Source: Geobacter sp. AOG1 (GTDB taxonomy: Bacteria > Desulfobacterota > Desulfuromonadia > Geobacterales > Geobacteraceae). Taken from it: a DNA stretch of 64,000 nucleotides. The stretch is taken from positions 1,562,513-1,626,512 of the forward strand of contig NZ_BLIZ01000001.1 of the NCBI RefSeq assembly GCF_019972315.1, in the 5' to 3' direction. Below the pieces are notes generated by a model, which was not told where the DNA came from, made no database searches, and was given only the letters and a program-made list of their open reading frames with translations. The position numbers and the translations under genes were made by a program. The stretch's first letter is position 1, and the number at the start of each line of letters is the position of its first letter. Shown piece after piece: positions 34,689 to 43,845 of this stretch.

Positions 34689-35936
34689 ATGAAAAAACTT
34701 TTCACCACGCTGGCCGTCACGACACTCTTATCTGCCACGGTCCCCCTGGCCCACGCCAGCTCGCTTGAAGAGCTGCAACAACAGGTGGACGACCTGAATA
34801 AGCAGATGCAGACCATGAAGGAGAAAGAGGAGACAAAGGCCACGGAGCCAAAAGCAGAAGATGGCTATCTGAAGAAAACCTGGGACAGAACCAGGATTGG
34901 AGGGTACGGGGAACTTGATTATCTGTTCCGGAAAGAAAATGGCAACGGCAACGGCGGCAATACCTTTGAACCACGACGAATGGTCCTCTACGTCAATTCC
35001 GGGCTGGCGGACTGGCTCACCCTGAACACCGAGCTCGAGTGGGAACATGGCGGGGTTCCCGATGGTGGCCCCGACGGCGGCGTGTCGGTCGAGCAGGCTT
35101 TCCTCGACTTCAAGCTCACCAGGGCTTTCAATGTCAAGGCCGGTGTCATGCTGGTACCGGTGGGAGCGGTCAACCTTTACCACGAGCCGACCAACTACAA
35201 CTCCACCACCCGTCCCCAGCTTGACCAGATCATAATTCCCAGCACCTGGCAGGAGATGGGGGCCGGCATCCATGGTCAACTTGGCGACAGGGTCGATTAC
35301 CAACTTCTGGCCATGACCGGTCTCGACGGCAGCCAGTTTTCTGCGGAAAACGGCATCAGGGAAGGGCGTCAGAATTTCGGCAAAGACAGCAACCGCAATC
35401 AGTCGATTACCGGTCGTGTCGAACTGCGCCCATTCACCAATCTCTACACCAATATCTCTTTCTATACCGGCAATTCTGCTCCATCGGGAAAACCTGCAGC
35501 CTATACTACCGTCGCAGCCTTTGACGGCAAATACCGTATCGGCGATTTCGACATCATGGGGGAATACGCCCGTGTCTACCAGGACAACCCTGTGGCACTC
35601 GGCGTTACCGACATCGGTCATAACATGTCAGGCTACTGGGTAGAGGGAGCGTACCATGTCTTGCCGAAGAGCCTGAAACAGGGGAAATTGTCCGAAGCGG
35701 ACGCGGTACTGTTCACCCGCTACTCGGCTTTCAACACCCAGGATGGCGGCGCAATGGACCCTTCCCTGGTAAGCGGCAGGTTCGATCGCACGTACACCAC
35801 CTTCGGCATCGCATTCAAACCGGTACCGACCATGGTGGTCAAGGCCGATTACCAGATATACAGCGATCATCGGAGTGCCGGAGAGATCCCGCTTGACAAC
35901 GACAAATTTCAGGTCACTCTTGGATTTGTGTTCTAA
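34689..35936 (+). CDS. outer-membrane porin with N-terminal coiled coil
   Basis: A 415-aa exported beta-barrel. Signal peptide MKKLFTTLAVTTLLSATVPLAHA, then a coiled coil (SLEELQQQVDDLNKQMQTM) like those that trimerise or anchor phosphate-selective-porin relatives, then a barrel with alternating strands that ends in VTLGFVF (terminal Phe, the BAM recognition signal). The best-fitting family is the OprO/OprP-like or DcaP-like porins. AAAGGAGGAAT precedes the start. It follows the Fur-controlled DUF3793 gene by about 100 bp, so it may share the iron-responsive promoter. Confidence 0.82.
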   Translation: MKKLFTTLAVTTLLSATVPLAHASSLEELQQQVDDLNKQMQTMKEKEETKATEPKAEDGYLKKTWDRTRIGGYGELDYLFRKENGNGNGGNTFEPRRMVLYVNSGLADWLTLNTELEWEHGGVPDGGPDGGVSVEQAFLDFKLTRAFNVKAGVMLVPVGAVNLYHEPTNYNSTTRPQLDQIIIPSTWQEMGAGIHGQLGDRVDYQLLAMTGLDGSQFSAENGIREGRQNFGKDSNRNQSITGRVELRPFTNLYTNISFYTGNSAPSGKPAAYTTVAAFDGKYRIGDFDIMGEYARVYQDNPVALGVTDIGHNMSGYWVEGAYHVLPKSLKQGKLSEADAVLFTRYSAFNTQDGGAMDPSLVSGRFDRTYTTFGIAFKPVPTMVVKADYQIYSDHRSAGEIPLDNDKFQVTLGFVF

Positions 35937-36087
35937 CCGTGCGGGAATGCCATGGCGCTGAACAGACTGTTCGGCGAGGCAAGCTTCCGGTTCTCTGACC
36001 TCAAACAGCTACAACGACCGGTCATTCAACGAAGACCAGACGGAAATCAATGGCACCAGCCTCAAAATCAACATTAAGGGGTTATAA
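35937..36087 (+). other. intergenic segment with a possible coding remnant
   Basis: One frame reads QASGSLTSNSYNDRSF then NEDQTEINGTSLKINIKGL and stops at 36067-36069 or soon after, with a stop just upstream. The composition is protein-like, but there is no start. It may be the degraded end of an exported protein. Confidence 0.25.
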
Positions 36088-36702
36088 ATGCGGCATATTC
36101 TGGTTTTTTCGGGGTTTATTCTTCTTTTCGCTGCGGTCGCATCGGCAGGTACGGGCCGGGCCTACTGGACATTCGATGCCGATCCCGTGGGCGGACTGCC
36201 GGCGGGGATGCATGGTTTCAGCGGGAAATGGCTCGTGCGCGCGGAGGCAAATGCGCCGAGCAAGCCAAACGCCCTCTGTCAGACGGGATCGGCGCACTAT
36301 CCCGCCCTTGCTCTAAGCGACAAGGTGTACCGAGATGTGATGATATCAACCCGTTTCAAGCCTATTTCCGGCACAGAAGATCAGGCTGCGGGAATCATCT
36401 TCCGTATCCAGGACAAGGATAACTACTACATTCTCCGGGCAAATGCCCTGGAGAACAATGTCAATATTTACCGGTACCAGGGGGGAAGTCGTAGCGTCAT
36501 CAAGGAAAGCTCAAAGACCGTATTTTCCGGGCAATGGCAGGAATTGCGGGTGGAAGTGAAGGGTAACAGGATACGCGGTTATCTCAATGGCGAACTGGCA
36601 GTGGAGGCGAACGACGATGTATTCAAAGCAGGCAAGGTGGGGCTGTGGACCAAAGCCGATTCGGTGACCTGTTTTGACAATGTCGAGGTTACTGCCGAGT
36701 AA
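36088..36702 (+). CDS. exported LamG/DUF1080-like protein
   Basis: A 204-aa protein. Signal peptide MRHILVFSGFILLFAAVASA, then a single concanavalin/LamG-type jelly-roll similar to DUF1080 (YWTFDADPVGGLPAGM, AAGIIFRIQDKDNYYILRAN, WQELRVEVKGNRIRGYLNGE, GKVGLWTKADSVTCFDNVEV). Such domains bind sugars or other ligands. It is the first gene of a three-gene unit with DUF1259 and ChrA. A paralogue with the same layout is at 43891-44514. The role in this operon is unknown. Confidence 0.75.
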   Translation: MRHILVFSGFILLFAAVASAGTGRAYWTFDADPVGGLPAGMHGFSGKWLVRAEANAPSKPNALCQTGSAHYPALALSDKVYRDVMISTRFKPISGTEDQAAGIIFRIQDKDNYYILRANALENNVNIYRYQGGSRSVIKESSKTVFSGQWQELRVEVKGNRIRGYLNGELAVEANDDVFKAGKVGLWTKADSVTCFDNVEVTAE

Positions 36703-36747
36703 AGCCGATGGGGCTAGCTGACCGTGTCCCGTGAAAGGAGTTCGGCA

Positions 36748-37644
36748 ATGGTAAAACTCAGGATTGCCGGTATGGTGCTCGTATTGCTGATTGCAGCAAC
36801 GGCATCCGCAACGGCGGCGGGGCTTCCCGATGGGGCAGTGATAGAGAAACTTACCGGCCTGAAGGGAACGGCAAACGAGAACGAAGGGGTATTCAAGGTG
36901 CTGATGCCCCGGTCAGACCTTTCCGCGAAGGTGGCGGGCGCGAAGATCACTCCTCCCATGGGACTCACCTGCTGGGCGGCATTTATAAAGGCCGGGGATG
37001 CAACAATGGTGATGGGGGACATTGTTCTCCTCGAAGATCAGATAGATGCCGTCATGGACGCGGCGTTGCATAACGGCCTTGAGGTGACGGCACTGCACAA
37101 CCACTTCACGTTCGACACGCCCCGCATCATGTTCATGCACATTGGAGGTGTCGGCAGGGACGAGGATCTGGCTGCCGCCGTGGGAAGGGTCTTTGCCGCC
37201 GTTCGGGATACTGCGGGTGGCAAGGGGAAGGTTCCCACGACCGATATCGACCCGGCACAGTCGAAACTGTCCACGAACAAGCTTGAAGAGATACTCGGCA
37301 AGGGAGAATTCAAGAACGGTGTCTTCAAGGTCACGATCGGTAGGACGACAAAGATGCATGGCCACGATGTGGGAAAGGAGATGGGGATAAATACCTGGGC
37401 TGCCTTTGCCGGGACCGACAGCAAAGCGGTGGTGGACGGGGATTTCGCCATGCTTGAACCGGAATTGCAGGAGGTGCTGAAGACCCTGCGCAGAGCCGGC
37501 ATCGGCATCGTGGCGATTCATAATCATATGACACACGAGGAGCCGCGGATCATGTTCCTGCATTTTTGGGGGACCGGCAATGCAGAACTGCTGGCAAACG
37601 GTATAAAAGGGGCGCTTGCAAAAACGGCAGCCGGTAAACGATGA
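36748..37644 (+). CDS. exported DUF1259 (LppY/LpqO-like) protein, internally duplicated
   Basis: A 298-aa protein with signal MVKLRIAGMVLVLLIAATASA. It contains two tandem DUF1259-like halves. Each has a GVFKV start, a central block and a His-rich motif: ALHNHFTFDTPRIMFMH in the first and AIHNHMTHEEPRIMFLH in the second. The conserved His residues could bind metal, but no activity is established. AAAGGAG precedes ATG 36748. Its last four bases overlap the chrA start (ATGA), so translation is coupled to the chromate transporter. Confidence 0.83.
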   Translation: MVKLRIAGMVLVLLIAATASATAAGLPDGAVIEKLTGLKGTANENEGVFKVLMPRSDLSAKVAGAKITPPMGLTCWAAFIKAGDATMVMGDIVLLEDQIDAVMDAALHNGLEVTALHNHFTFDTPRIMFMHIGGVGRDEDLAAAVGRVFAAVRDTAGGKGKVPTTDIDPAQSKLSTNKLEEILGKGEFKNGVFKVTIGRTTKMHGHDVGKEMGINTWAAFAGTDSKAVVDGDFAMLEPELQEVLKTLRRAGIGIVAIHNHMTHEEPRIMFLHFWGTGNAELLANGIKGALAKTAAGKR

Positions 37645-38771
37645 GCAGTGAATACGGCGATGAGTGCACCCTGCGCGCACTGTCACTCTATTTTCTGCGG
37701 CTGGGAGCTACCGGTTTCGGAGGCCCCATTGCCCTTGCCGCATACATGCAGCGGGACCTGGTCCCCAAAGGTTGGCTGACCGACCAGGAATACGCGGAGG
37801 GGCTGGCATTCTCCCAGATGATGCCGGGACCGCTGGCGGCGCAGTTGGCGATGTGGATCGGCTTCCTACGTCACGGCACCCTTGGTGCATCCCTCGTCGG
37901 CATTCTGTTCATTCTGCCTGCGTTTCTCATCGTTCTTGCGATATCGGTGCTCTATGTCCGATTCCGGGGGCTTCAGGTCGTACAGGCGCTATTTTACGGC
38001 ATCGGTCCGGCAGTGATAGCGATTGTGGCGATGTCGGCCGCACGGCTTGCATGGAAGACGGTGCACCGTCAGATTTCGATGTGGATGATTTTCGCGGCTA
38101 CCGCAGTGGTGACGGTTGCAGCGCGCACTGAAATCGCCGCCCTGTTCCTTGTCGCCGGAGTTATTGGGTATCTCCTGTCGAAACCAGGTAACACAACGCA
38201 GCTCCCACCGCTTGCTGCAGTTCTTCCGATAGGCGCCGCAGCTTCGGCACCAAAACTTTCCGGCCTGCTTTTCTTCTTTCTCAAGGCGGGGGCATTCACC
38301 TTCGGCAGCGGGCTGGCGATAGTGCCGTTCCTTCATCAAGGGGTCGTGCTGGGGCATCACTGGCTGACGGAACAACAATTCCTCGATGCCGTGGCCGTCG
38401 GGATCATCACTCCCGGCCCGGTGGTTATTACCGCAGCCTTCGTCGGCTATCTGACGGCGGGGTTCTGGGGATCCATCGTTGCCGCCGCCGCAGTATTTCT
38501 GCCGGTCTATTTCTTCGTGCTCTTCATTGGGCGGCACATCATCAGGCATCGGGGCAATACGAGGCTGCAGGGGTTTATACGAGGGGCCACTGCCGCAGCC
38601 TCCGGCGCCATAGCGGGTGCTTCTGTCATCTTGGGAGAGCAATCCATATACGATGCCGTTACCGTTGCAACGGCTGCTGGGAGCTTCATCTTGTTGGTGT
38701 TGAAGGTTCCTGAACCTGCCATCGTTGCTGCCGGGGCACTTGTCGGACTATGGGCTAAGGGTTTTTTTTGA
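37641..38771 (+). CDS. chrA: chromate transporter ChrA (long-chain CHR family)
   Basis: A 376-aa membrane protein of the CHR family, which exports chromate from the cytoplasm. Two homologous halves are visible: [17 protein letters not shown] with [14 protein letters not shown] in the first, and [17 protein letters not shown] with [17 protein letters not shown] in the second, as in bidomain LCHR proteins. About ten hydrophobic segments are present. No chrB regulator is nearby. The coupled DUF1259 gene suggests that the exported anion or its stress response involves a periplasmic partner. Confidence 0.93.
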   Translation: MSSEYGDECTLRALSLYFLRLGATGFGGPIALAAYMQRDLVPKGWLTDQEYAEGLAFSQMMPGPLAAQLAMWIGFLRHGTLGASLVGILFILPAFLIVLAISVLYVRFRGLQVVQALFYGIGPAVIAIVAMSAARLAWKTVHRQISMWMIFAATAVVTVAARTEIAALFLVAGVIGYLLSKPGNTTQLPPLAAVLPIGAAASAPKLSGLLFFFLKAGAFTFGSGLAIVPFLHQGVVLGHHWLTEQQFLDAVAVGIITPGPVVITAAFVGYLTAGFWGSIVAAAAVFLPVYFFVLFIGRHIIRHRGNTRLQGFIRGATAAASGAIAGASVILGEQSIYDAVTVATAAGSFILLVLKVPEPAIVAAGALVGLWAKGFF

Positions 38772-38853
38772 TAGCACATTATGTCCCAGCAGGTTTATTG
38801 AAGCGCACAAGCGACCTAACGTGTAAATAACAGTAACGGAGATTACATTTGCC

Positions 38854-39585
38854 ATGCGACTTGAGTTGACCGGCATCACCAAGCGGTTTGGCCCGCAGAC
38901 GGCCCTGGATGACGTCACCCTGCAGTTGCCGGAGTTCCATGCCCTTGTCATCATTGGCCCCTCCGGCGGGGGGAAGACCACCCTGCTCCGGGTCATGGGT
39001 GGACTGGCGGTCCCCGACGCGGGGGGGCTATCGATCGACGGCGAAACGGTCGACTTTGCCGAGGAGAGCCTGCTTCGGCACCGGCGGAGCATCGGGACGG
39101 TCTTCCAGTCCTTCAATCTGTTTCCCCATCTTTCTGCCCTGGACAACATCACTCTCCCCTTGGAAAAGGTCCATGGCAATTCTCCGGCCGAGGCGCGGGA
39201 GACGGCCCATGCGCTCCTGGAGCGCTTCCAGCTCACCCCCCATGCACGGAAAAAGCCGGCCCAGCTTTCGGGGGGACAGCAGCAGCGAGTCGCACTTGCC
39301 CGGGCCCTTGCCATCAAGCCCCGGTTTATTCTCCTCGACGAGCCGACCTCCGCTCTGGACCCGGAAATGACCGCCGAGGTGCTCGACATCATCCAGGAGC
39401 TGCGCGTGGAGGGGCGTGACCTGATCATGGCCACTCACCACATGGGGTTCGCCCGTTCCGTTGCCGACCAATGCCTTTTCGTCTGCGACGGCAAGATGAC
39501 GGAATCGGGGCCGGCAGCGGAAATGTTCGGCAACCCCCGGAGCGAATCCCTTCGGAAATTTCTGGCGAAAATCCTGAAATACTAG
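38854..39585 (+). CDS. polar amino acid ABC transporter ATPase
   Basis: A 243-aa GlnQ/HisP-type ATPase. Walker [11 protein letters not shown]-loop [12 protein letters not shown], signature [16 protein letters not shown], Walker [16 protein letters not shown] and H-loop MATHHMGFA are present. The SALDPEM box is typical of amino acid importers. It most likely serves the binding protein and permease at 31.7-33.5 kb, from which it is separated by about 5.4 kb of unrelated genes. No promoter is obvious in the 82 bp before it. Confidence 0.93.
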   Translation: MRLELTGITKRFGPQTALDDVTLQLPEFHALVIIGPSGGGKTTLLRVMGGLAVPDAGGLSIDGETVDFAEESLLRHRRSIGTVFQSFNLFPHLSALDNITLPLEKVHGNSPAEARETAHALLERFQLTPHARKKPAQLSGGQQQRVALARALAIKPRFILLDEPTSALDPEMTAEVLDIIQELRVEGRDLIMATHHMGFARSVADQCLFVCDGKMTESGPAAEMFGNPRSESLRKFLAKILKY

Positions 39586-39615
39586 CGATAAAGCAGACCG
39601 ATGGAGTTGCAACAA

Positions 39616-39640
39616 AAAAAGCCCGCATTTGCGGGCTTTC
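39616..39640. terminator. rho-independent terminator (usable in both directions)
   Basis: AAAGCCCGCA and TGCGGGCTTT form a compact stem, with A-rich flank on the left and T on the right, between the ABC ATPase and convergent small genes. Confidence 0.8.
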
Positions 39641-39686
39641 GAGTGCTGGTGGTCTGCTGACACTGGGGGGATGGCGTTTGTCGTGA

Positions 39687-39950
39687 TTAGATGAAAAAAG
39701 ATTTGATCCGGGAACGGGCTTTCCGGTCACCCTGCGCCGCTGCCACGATGGCTTGCCGTTCTTTCGAGGGGATGAGCGCGGTAAGATGCTCTTTGGCGAG
39801 GGACTCGCTGCCGGCGATTGAGGTCGCCATCAGGCAGAGAAACTCGATCGGCAGGCCATTTCGGAATCCCTGGACCAGTTTGCCGATCTCTTCGTGGCGT
39901 TGCTCGTAACTCCAGGTCTGGTAAACTTCCGCACCCACATCGTTGAGCAT
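39687..39950 (-). CDS. small hypothetical protein (87 aa)
   Basis: An 87-aa soluble protein starting at ATG 39950, which has GAGGAG nine bases upstream; the frame continues further upstream but that part is low-complexity shadow. It is mostly helical, with SYEQRHEEIGKLVQGFRNG, PIEFLCLMATSIAGSESL and LIPSKERQAIVAAAQGDRK. There is no signal, membrane segment or recognised domain. It lies downstream of another small gene in the same direction and may be co-transcribed with it. Confidence 0.6.
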   Translation of the reverse strand: MLNDVGAEVYQTWSYEQRHEEIGKLVQGFRNGLPIEFLCLMATSIAGSESLAKEHLTALIPSKERQAIVAAAQGDRKARSRIKSFFI

Positions 39951-40012
39951 GTCGTCTCCTCTGTTCGGACGCCATCCACACGATCCCGTGGCATCCTCTG
40001 CTGGTTTATGGC

Positions 40013-40333
40013 CTACTTGCTTCCCTCGGCATCCTTTGGCTTGAGGTCGAATGCCTTGAGCGCCCAGTCGGTGTCGACGATCTTGAGGTAGCCGACGAAG
40101 CCCCAGGAAACCAGTGACTGCTTCTCCTTGTCCTGGGTCGCCGTCACGATGAGCCAGTCGCGAAATTCGAGTCCGTCCCACTGGGGCTGGGAATAGATCT
40201 CCTGGTCCGTGACTTTGTCACTGCCCGTGGCGACGAGATAGATTTTTTCCTTGTGGGCCGGTAAAAGCGGCTTGTTGTAGTACGCGTATCCGAAGGGGGC
40301 TATCACCAGGAGTAAAATGATCAGCATTTTCAT
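40013..40333 (-). CDS. small exported hypothetical protein (106 aa)
   Basis: A 106-aa product with a hydrophobic N-terminus (MKMLIILLLVIAPFGYAYY) that is a signal or anchor, then a short domain with EKIYLVATGSDKVTDQE and FRDWLIVTATQDKEKQ. No cysteine or known motif is seen. GGAGCAAGAA precedes ATG 40333. It sits upstream of the 87-aa gene, 62 bp apart, in the same direction. Confidence 0.62.
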   Translation of the reverse strand: MKMLIILLLVIAPFGYAYYNKPLLPAHKEKIYLVATGSDKVTDQEIYSQPQWDGLEFRDWLIVTATQDKEKQSLVSWGFVGYLKIVDTDWALKAFDLKPKDAEGSK

Positions 40334-40480
40334 TATTTCTTGCTCCGCTTCGAGAGATGTATGGCAAACAGTCCGCATTTGTACGGTAACGGCAGGAAAT
40401 TGTCAACGTTTTTCAACGCAGGAAAGGCTGGTCGGTATGCCGCCAACTGACGGGAGCGACTGGAGGGGGACGGAAACCCC

Positions 40481-42109
40481 CTAATGGTCTTCGCCGTGGA
40501 CCTTGTGCAGGTAATAACCGTAATTTCCCTCGTAAACGCGCATTTCGCCATGATCGATCTCGAACACCCGGTTCACAAGTGAACGGAGGAAGTGGCGGTC
40601 ATGGCTCACCAGCACGACGGTACCGGCAAAATTTTGCAGGGCATCCAGGAGGATTTCCCGGGAGCGGATGTCCAGATGGTTGGTCGGCTCGTCCAGCACG
40701 AGAAAGTTGACCGGTCGCCCCAGGAGCGTGGCGAGCACCACCCGGCTCTTTTCTCCGCCGGAGAGGTTCTCGATCCGCTTTTCCACCGCATCTCCGCTGA
40801 AGAGGAACGCGGCCAGGAGGTTGCGGATGACGCCGATGGTGGCGAGGGGCATGACATCCTGCACCGTCTCGAACACCGTCTTGCGCGGATCCAGTATTTC
40901 CATGGCGTGCTGGCTGAAGTATCCCAGCTCGACATTGGCCCCGAGGGCTGATCTTCCAGCGGTCGGGGCGGTCTGGCCGGCGAGCACCTTGAGGAAGGTG
41001 GATTTTCCTGCACCGTTCACCCCGACCACCGCGATCTTCTCCTGGCGGCGGATGATGCCGGAGACGCCGCTGAATACCGGTTTTTCCTGCCCGTCGGGGG
41101 TGAGCCAGACCTTTCCCAGATTCTCCATCACTACCACGTCATCGCCACTCCGGGGCGGTTCGTTGAACTCGAAACGTACGGTCCGTTCTTCGGGGGGGAT
41201 CTCGATCCGGTCGATCTTGTCCAGCTTCTTCACCCGTGACTGAACCTGGGCGGCATGGGAGGCCCGGGCGGCGAAGCGGGCGATGAACTCCTCTTCCTTG
41301 GCGAGCATATCCTGCTGCCGCTTGTGGCTCGCGAGAAGCTGTTCCCTGCGGATGTCCCGCTCCCGTTCGTAGAAGTCGTAGTTGCCGCCGTAGGTGGTGG
41401 CTGTCCTGTTGGCCACCTCGACGATCCGGGTGACGATGCGGTTCATGAAATCCCGGTCATGGCTCGTCATGAGAAGCGCCCCGTCGAAATCCCCCGCCAG
41501 CCACTCCTCCAGCCAGATGATCGACTCCACGTCCAGGTGGTTGGTCGGCTCGTCCAGGAGCAGTACATCCGGCTTCAGGGTCAGGATCTTTGCCAGGGCG
41601 ATGCGCATCTTCCAGCCGCCGCTGAAGGACTCCACAGGATGGTTGAACCGGTCGGGGCCGATGCCGAGGCCGGTCAGCACCGTCTGGGCGCGGGTGTCCA
41701 GGTCGTATCCCCCCCGGTGCTCGAACTCTTCCTGGGCGACGCCGTAACGCTCCAGCAGGGCAGCCATGTCGTCGTCGGACTGGGGCTCGCACATGGCCGC
41801 TTCCATCTCTTTCAAGGCGGCGGCGAGCCTGACGGTCTCCGCCGAGCCGGCCATCACCTCCTCGAGGGCCGAACGACCCGCCATATCCCCCACGTCCTGG
41901 GAGAAGTAGCCGATGGTGGTCTTTTTTGCGCAGGTGATTTCGCCGGCGTCCACCTCCTCTTCGCCGGTGATGATCCGGAATATGGTCGTCTTGCCCGCCC
42001 CGTTGGGCCCTACCAGCCCGGTTCGGCTGCCGGTGAGAATCTGGAAGCTGGCGTCGCGGAAGAGGATCTGGGAACCGTGCTGCTTGGCGATGTTCGACAG
42101 GTGAATCAT
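40481..42109 (-). CDS. ABC-F family ATPase
   Basis: A 542-aa soluble protein with two ABC domains and no membrane part. ABC-F proteins act on ribosomes (EttA, Uup, YheS types). The first domain has GLVGPNGAGKTT, a signature SGGWKMRIALAKIL and LLLDEPTNHLD; the second has GVNGAGKST, LSGGEKSRVVLATLL and LVLDEPTNHLD. An inter-domain helical linker with the charged stretch QQDMLAKEEEFIARF is present. ATG 42109 has GGAGCAGAG upstream; an upstream in-frame extension to 42289 is not supported. Subfamily is not certain. Confidence 0.92.
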   Translation of the reverse strand: MIHLSNIAKQHGSQILFRDASFQILTGSRTGLVGPNGAGKTTIFRIITGEEEVDAGEITCAKKTTIGYFSQDVGDMAGRSALEEVMAGSAETVRLAAALKEMEAAMCEPQSDDDMAALLERYGVAQEEFEHRGGYDLDTRAQTVLTGLGIGPDRFNHPVESFSGGWKMRIALAKILTLKPDVLLLDEPTNHLDVESIIWLEEWLAGDFDGALLMTSHDRDFMNRIVTRIVEVANRTATTYGGNYDFYERERDIRREQLLASHKRQQDMLAKEEEFIARFAARASHAAQVQSRVKKLDKIDRIEIPPEERTVRFEFNEPPRSGDDVVVMENLGKVWLTPDGQEKPVFSGVSGIIRRQEKIAVVGVNGAGKSTFLKVLAGQTAPTAGRSALGANVELGYFSQHAMEILDPRKTVFETVQDVMPLATIGVIRNLLAAFLFSGDAVEKRIENLSGGEKSRVVLATLLGRPVNFLVLDEPTNHLDIRSREILLDALQNFAGTVVLVSHDRHFLRSLVNRVFEIDHGEMRVYEGNYGYYLHKVHGEDH

Positions 42110-42317
42110 AATCTCTGCTCCAGGCATTGAAACATGACATTCTTTATAATTGAGAACTGAACCTGATAGCACGCCAACCCCCCGATTGACAACATAATTT
42201 TTGCCAACAAACGAACAAGGGGGCTCGGGCACGTGAAGTCCTCCCCCATTCTCCGGGGCAGTTTCTTCAGCTGATTCCTGCGCAAACATTATGTTGCCAT
42301 GGGGACCGTTTGAGGTT

Positions 42318-42442
42318 ATACCAATTCCACATCAAGGCGCTATCTGCGTTGGCTCGTCTTCGGCTCCTCAACGTACTGTCTGTACGCTTGCGTCGCCTCA
42401 ATCCTCGCCGCCTTGATTTCATCCTCGATCTGAAATTGGTAT
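42318..42442. repeat. nested palindromic (MITE-like) element
   Basis: A 125-bp imperfect inverted repeat. The ends are ATACCAATT (42318-42326) and AATTGGTAT (42434-42442). The inner arms are ATCAAGGCG (42331-42339) and CGCCTTGAT (42409-42417). The centre is CGTAC-TGTCT-GTACG (42372-42386). It has the same three-tier plan as the element at 3793-3910. An ORF reads through it into the gene at 42481 but has no start signals of its own. Confidence 0.7.
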
Positions 42443-42480
42443 TACAAGAGATGGAGGGACTGCAACGCAACGGAGGGGTC

Positions 42481-42945
42481 ATGAATATCACCGCATTGAA
42501 GGATTTCGCTATTGTCGTGGGGGGGCTGGTGACGATTTTCGCCTTTGTCAACGGTCTGCTGGAATACCGGCGTCAGGGTGCGCAGAAACGGGTCGAGCAT
42601 TTCACCATGCTCCGCCGGCGGCTGAAGGAAAATCCGGTGTTCAAGGAGATATGTGCCCTAATGTTCGACGATGACCCGCGACTGGCCGATTTCAGTCCTC
42701 AGGACAAGCGGGATTTTATCGGCCTCCTGGAAGAGGTGGCGCTGCAGGTGAACTCGGGGCTGATCCGGCCGGAACTGGCCCACTACATGTTCGGCTATTA
42801 CACCGTAAAATGTCTGGAGAGCAAGGATTTCTGGGCGAACCTTACCCTCGACGAAGTCTATTGGAACCTGTTTTACGACTTCGCCCGGGAGATGAAGGCG
42901 AAGCAGGAGTCCCACGTCTTCCGGCGCGAGAAGCTCCGCTTCTGA
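42481..42945 (+). CDS. hypothetical protein with N-terminal membrane anchor (154 aa)
   Basis: A 154-aa product starting at ATG 42481 (MNITALKDFAIVVGGLVTIF). The open frame reaches back through the palindromic element, but ACGGAGGGGTC lies just before ATG 42481. One N-terminal membrane segment (about residues 9-25) is followed by a helical cytoplasmic domain with HFTMLRRRLKENPVF and LESKDFWANLTLDEVYWN. I do not recognise the family. Its last 73 bp overlap, tail to tail, with the convergent membrane-protein gene. Confidence 0.65.
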   Translation: MNITALKDFAIVVGGLVTIFAFVNGLLEYRRQGAQKRVEHFTMLRRRLKENPVFKEICALMFDDDPRLADFSPQDKRDFIGLLEEVALQVNSGLIRPELAHYMFGYYTVKCLESKDFWANLTLDEVYWNLFYDFAREMKAKQESHVFRREKLRF

Positions 42946-43436
42946 TCGAATGACGGCTTGAAGATGGAAATGAGCATGAGCCCAAAAAGGAGCAGGGTCT
43001 GGAGGATGGAGGAGATTGCCCCGAGCAGGTAGGTGCGGGCGTAGTCCCCGTCGTCGAAAATGGCGAGACGATTGGCGGCGGTCATGTCGGAGAGTTCCCG
43101 CAGCCACGGACCGAGGTAGAAGGCACCGAACAGGATGGCGCCCAGGGTGAGGAACCCCTTGACGACTATCCAGCGGTGTCTTGCCAGTCCCCAGCTGGTG
43201 AGGACGCAGAGCAGTAGCCCGCTGGCGGAGGAGACCACGGCGGCGGGCTTGATGAGGCAGTCGTCGACAGACCGGATGGCGTGGTTGAAGGCAAACAGTT
43301 CGTCGCCGTTCCTGGTGAGGCGGTCGTTGTGGAGCAGGACCAGGACGGTAAGTCCGCCGCCGATCCAGATGCAGGCGGCGGTGAGATGGATGCACTTAAG
43401 TATCTGGCGGGTTGTGGGATGGGCGTGTTGCAGCAT
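42873..43436 (-). CDS. integral membrane protein, CopD/DUF2269-like
   Basis: A 187-aa membrane protein with about four hydrophobic segments, starting at ATG 43436 after GGGAGGTACC. Early residues CIHLTAACIWIGGGLTVLVLL and VSSASGLLLCVLTSW have the His and Trp pattern of CopD/DUF2269-type haem or copper membrane proteins. A third His is near HRWIVVKGF. The tail is basic (KRSFSRRKTWDSCF) and overlaps the convergent gene. Assignment to the family is tentative. Confidence 0.62.
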   Translation of the reverse strand: MLQHAHPTTRQILKCIHLTAACIWIGGGLTVLVLLHNDRLTRNGDELFAFNHAIRSVDDCLIKPAAVVSSASGLLLCVLTSWGLARHRWIVVKGFLTLGAILFGAFYLGPWLRELSDMTAANRLAIFDDGDYARTYLLGAISSILQTLLLFGLMLISIFKPSFDQKRSFSRRKTWDSCFAFISRAKS

Positions 43437-43845
43437 GGCGGTACCTCCCGGCCTCCGTTCCGTGGAGGCGCTTGCCATTACCCCTGCAATTCCGGTTCCC
43501 GTATACGATGTACCCGATGGTTCTGTGTTAAACAGCTACAGTGGCAATTATACAGATTTACGAGAGGTGAGAAAAACCATAAATATGGGCCATGTGTGAC
43601 ACATTATGTGTCTTGGCCGGCACAGTGTCGTGCCATGTTGAGGGATCGGGAGTGCTGGCGGTGACACGGGAGTTGAGGGAAGAGGCCGCGCGGCAGCGGA
43701 CACCTGCCGGAAGCCCTTATGGAGTTTGAGCCGGAAGCTCTGTAACAGTTGCTCAGAGCGGAAGCTGGTCAAGGTCCGCAGCGGGGAATCGACCGAAACG
43801 GACGTGGCACCGCCAGCACTCCTCTCGCTTCTTGTCGGAATGAAA
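43437..43845. other. 409-bp intergenic stretch without recognisable genes
   Basis: I see no credible ORF or RNA here. It contains ACACATTATGTGT near 43600, a partial dyad, and otherwise ordinary sequence. It lies upstream of the CopD-like gene and downstream of the LamG-like paralogue. Confidence 0.5.

Noticed and set aside
20541-38785. Shared 12-mer GATAGCACATTA at 20541 and 38771
   Set aside because: Two short matches without further similarity; compatible with chance in 64 kb.
42310-42480. N-terminal extension of the 42481 gene
   Set aside because: The upstream frame consists of the palindromic element and has no start signal; ATG 42481 has a good ribosome site.
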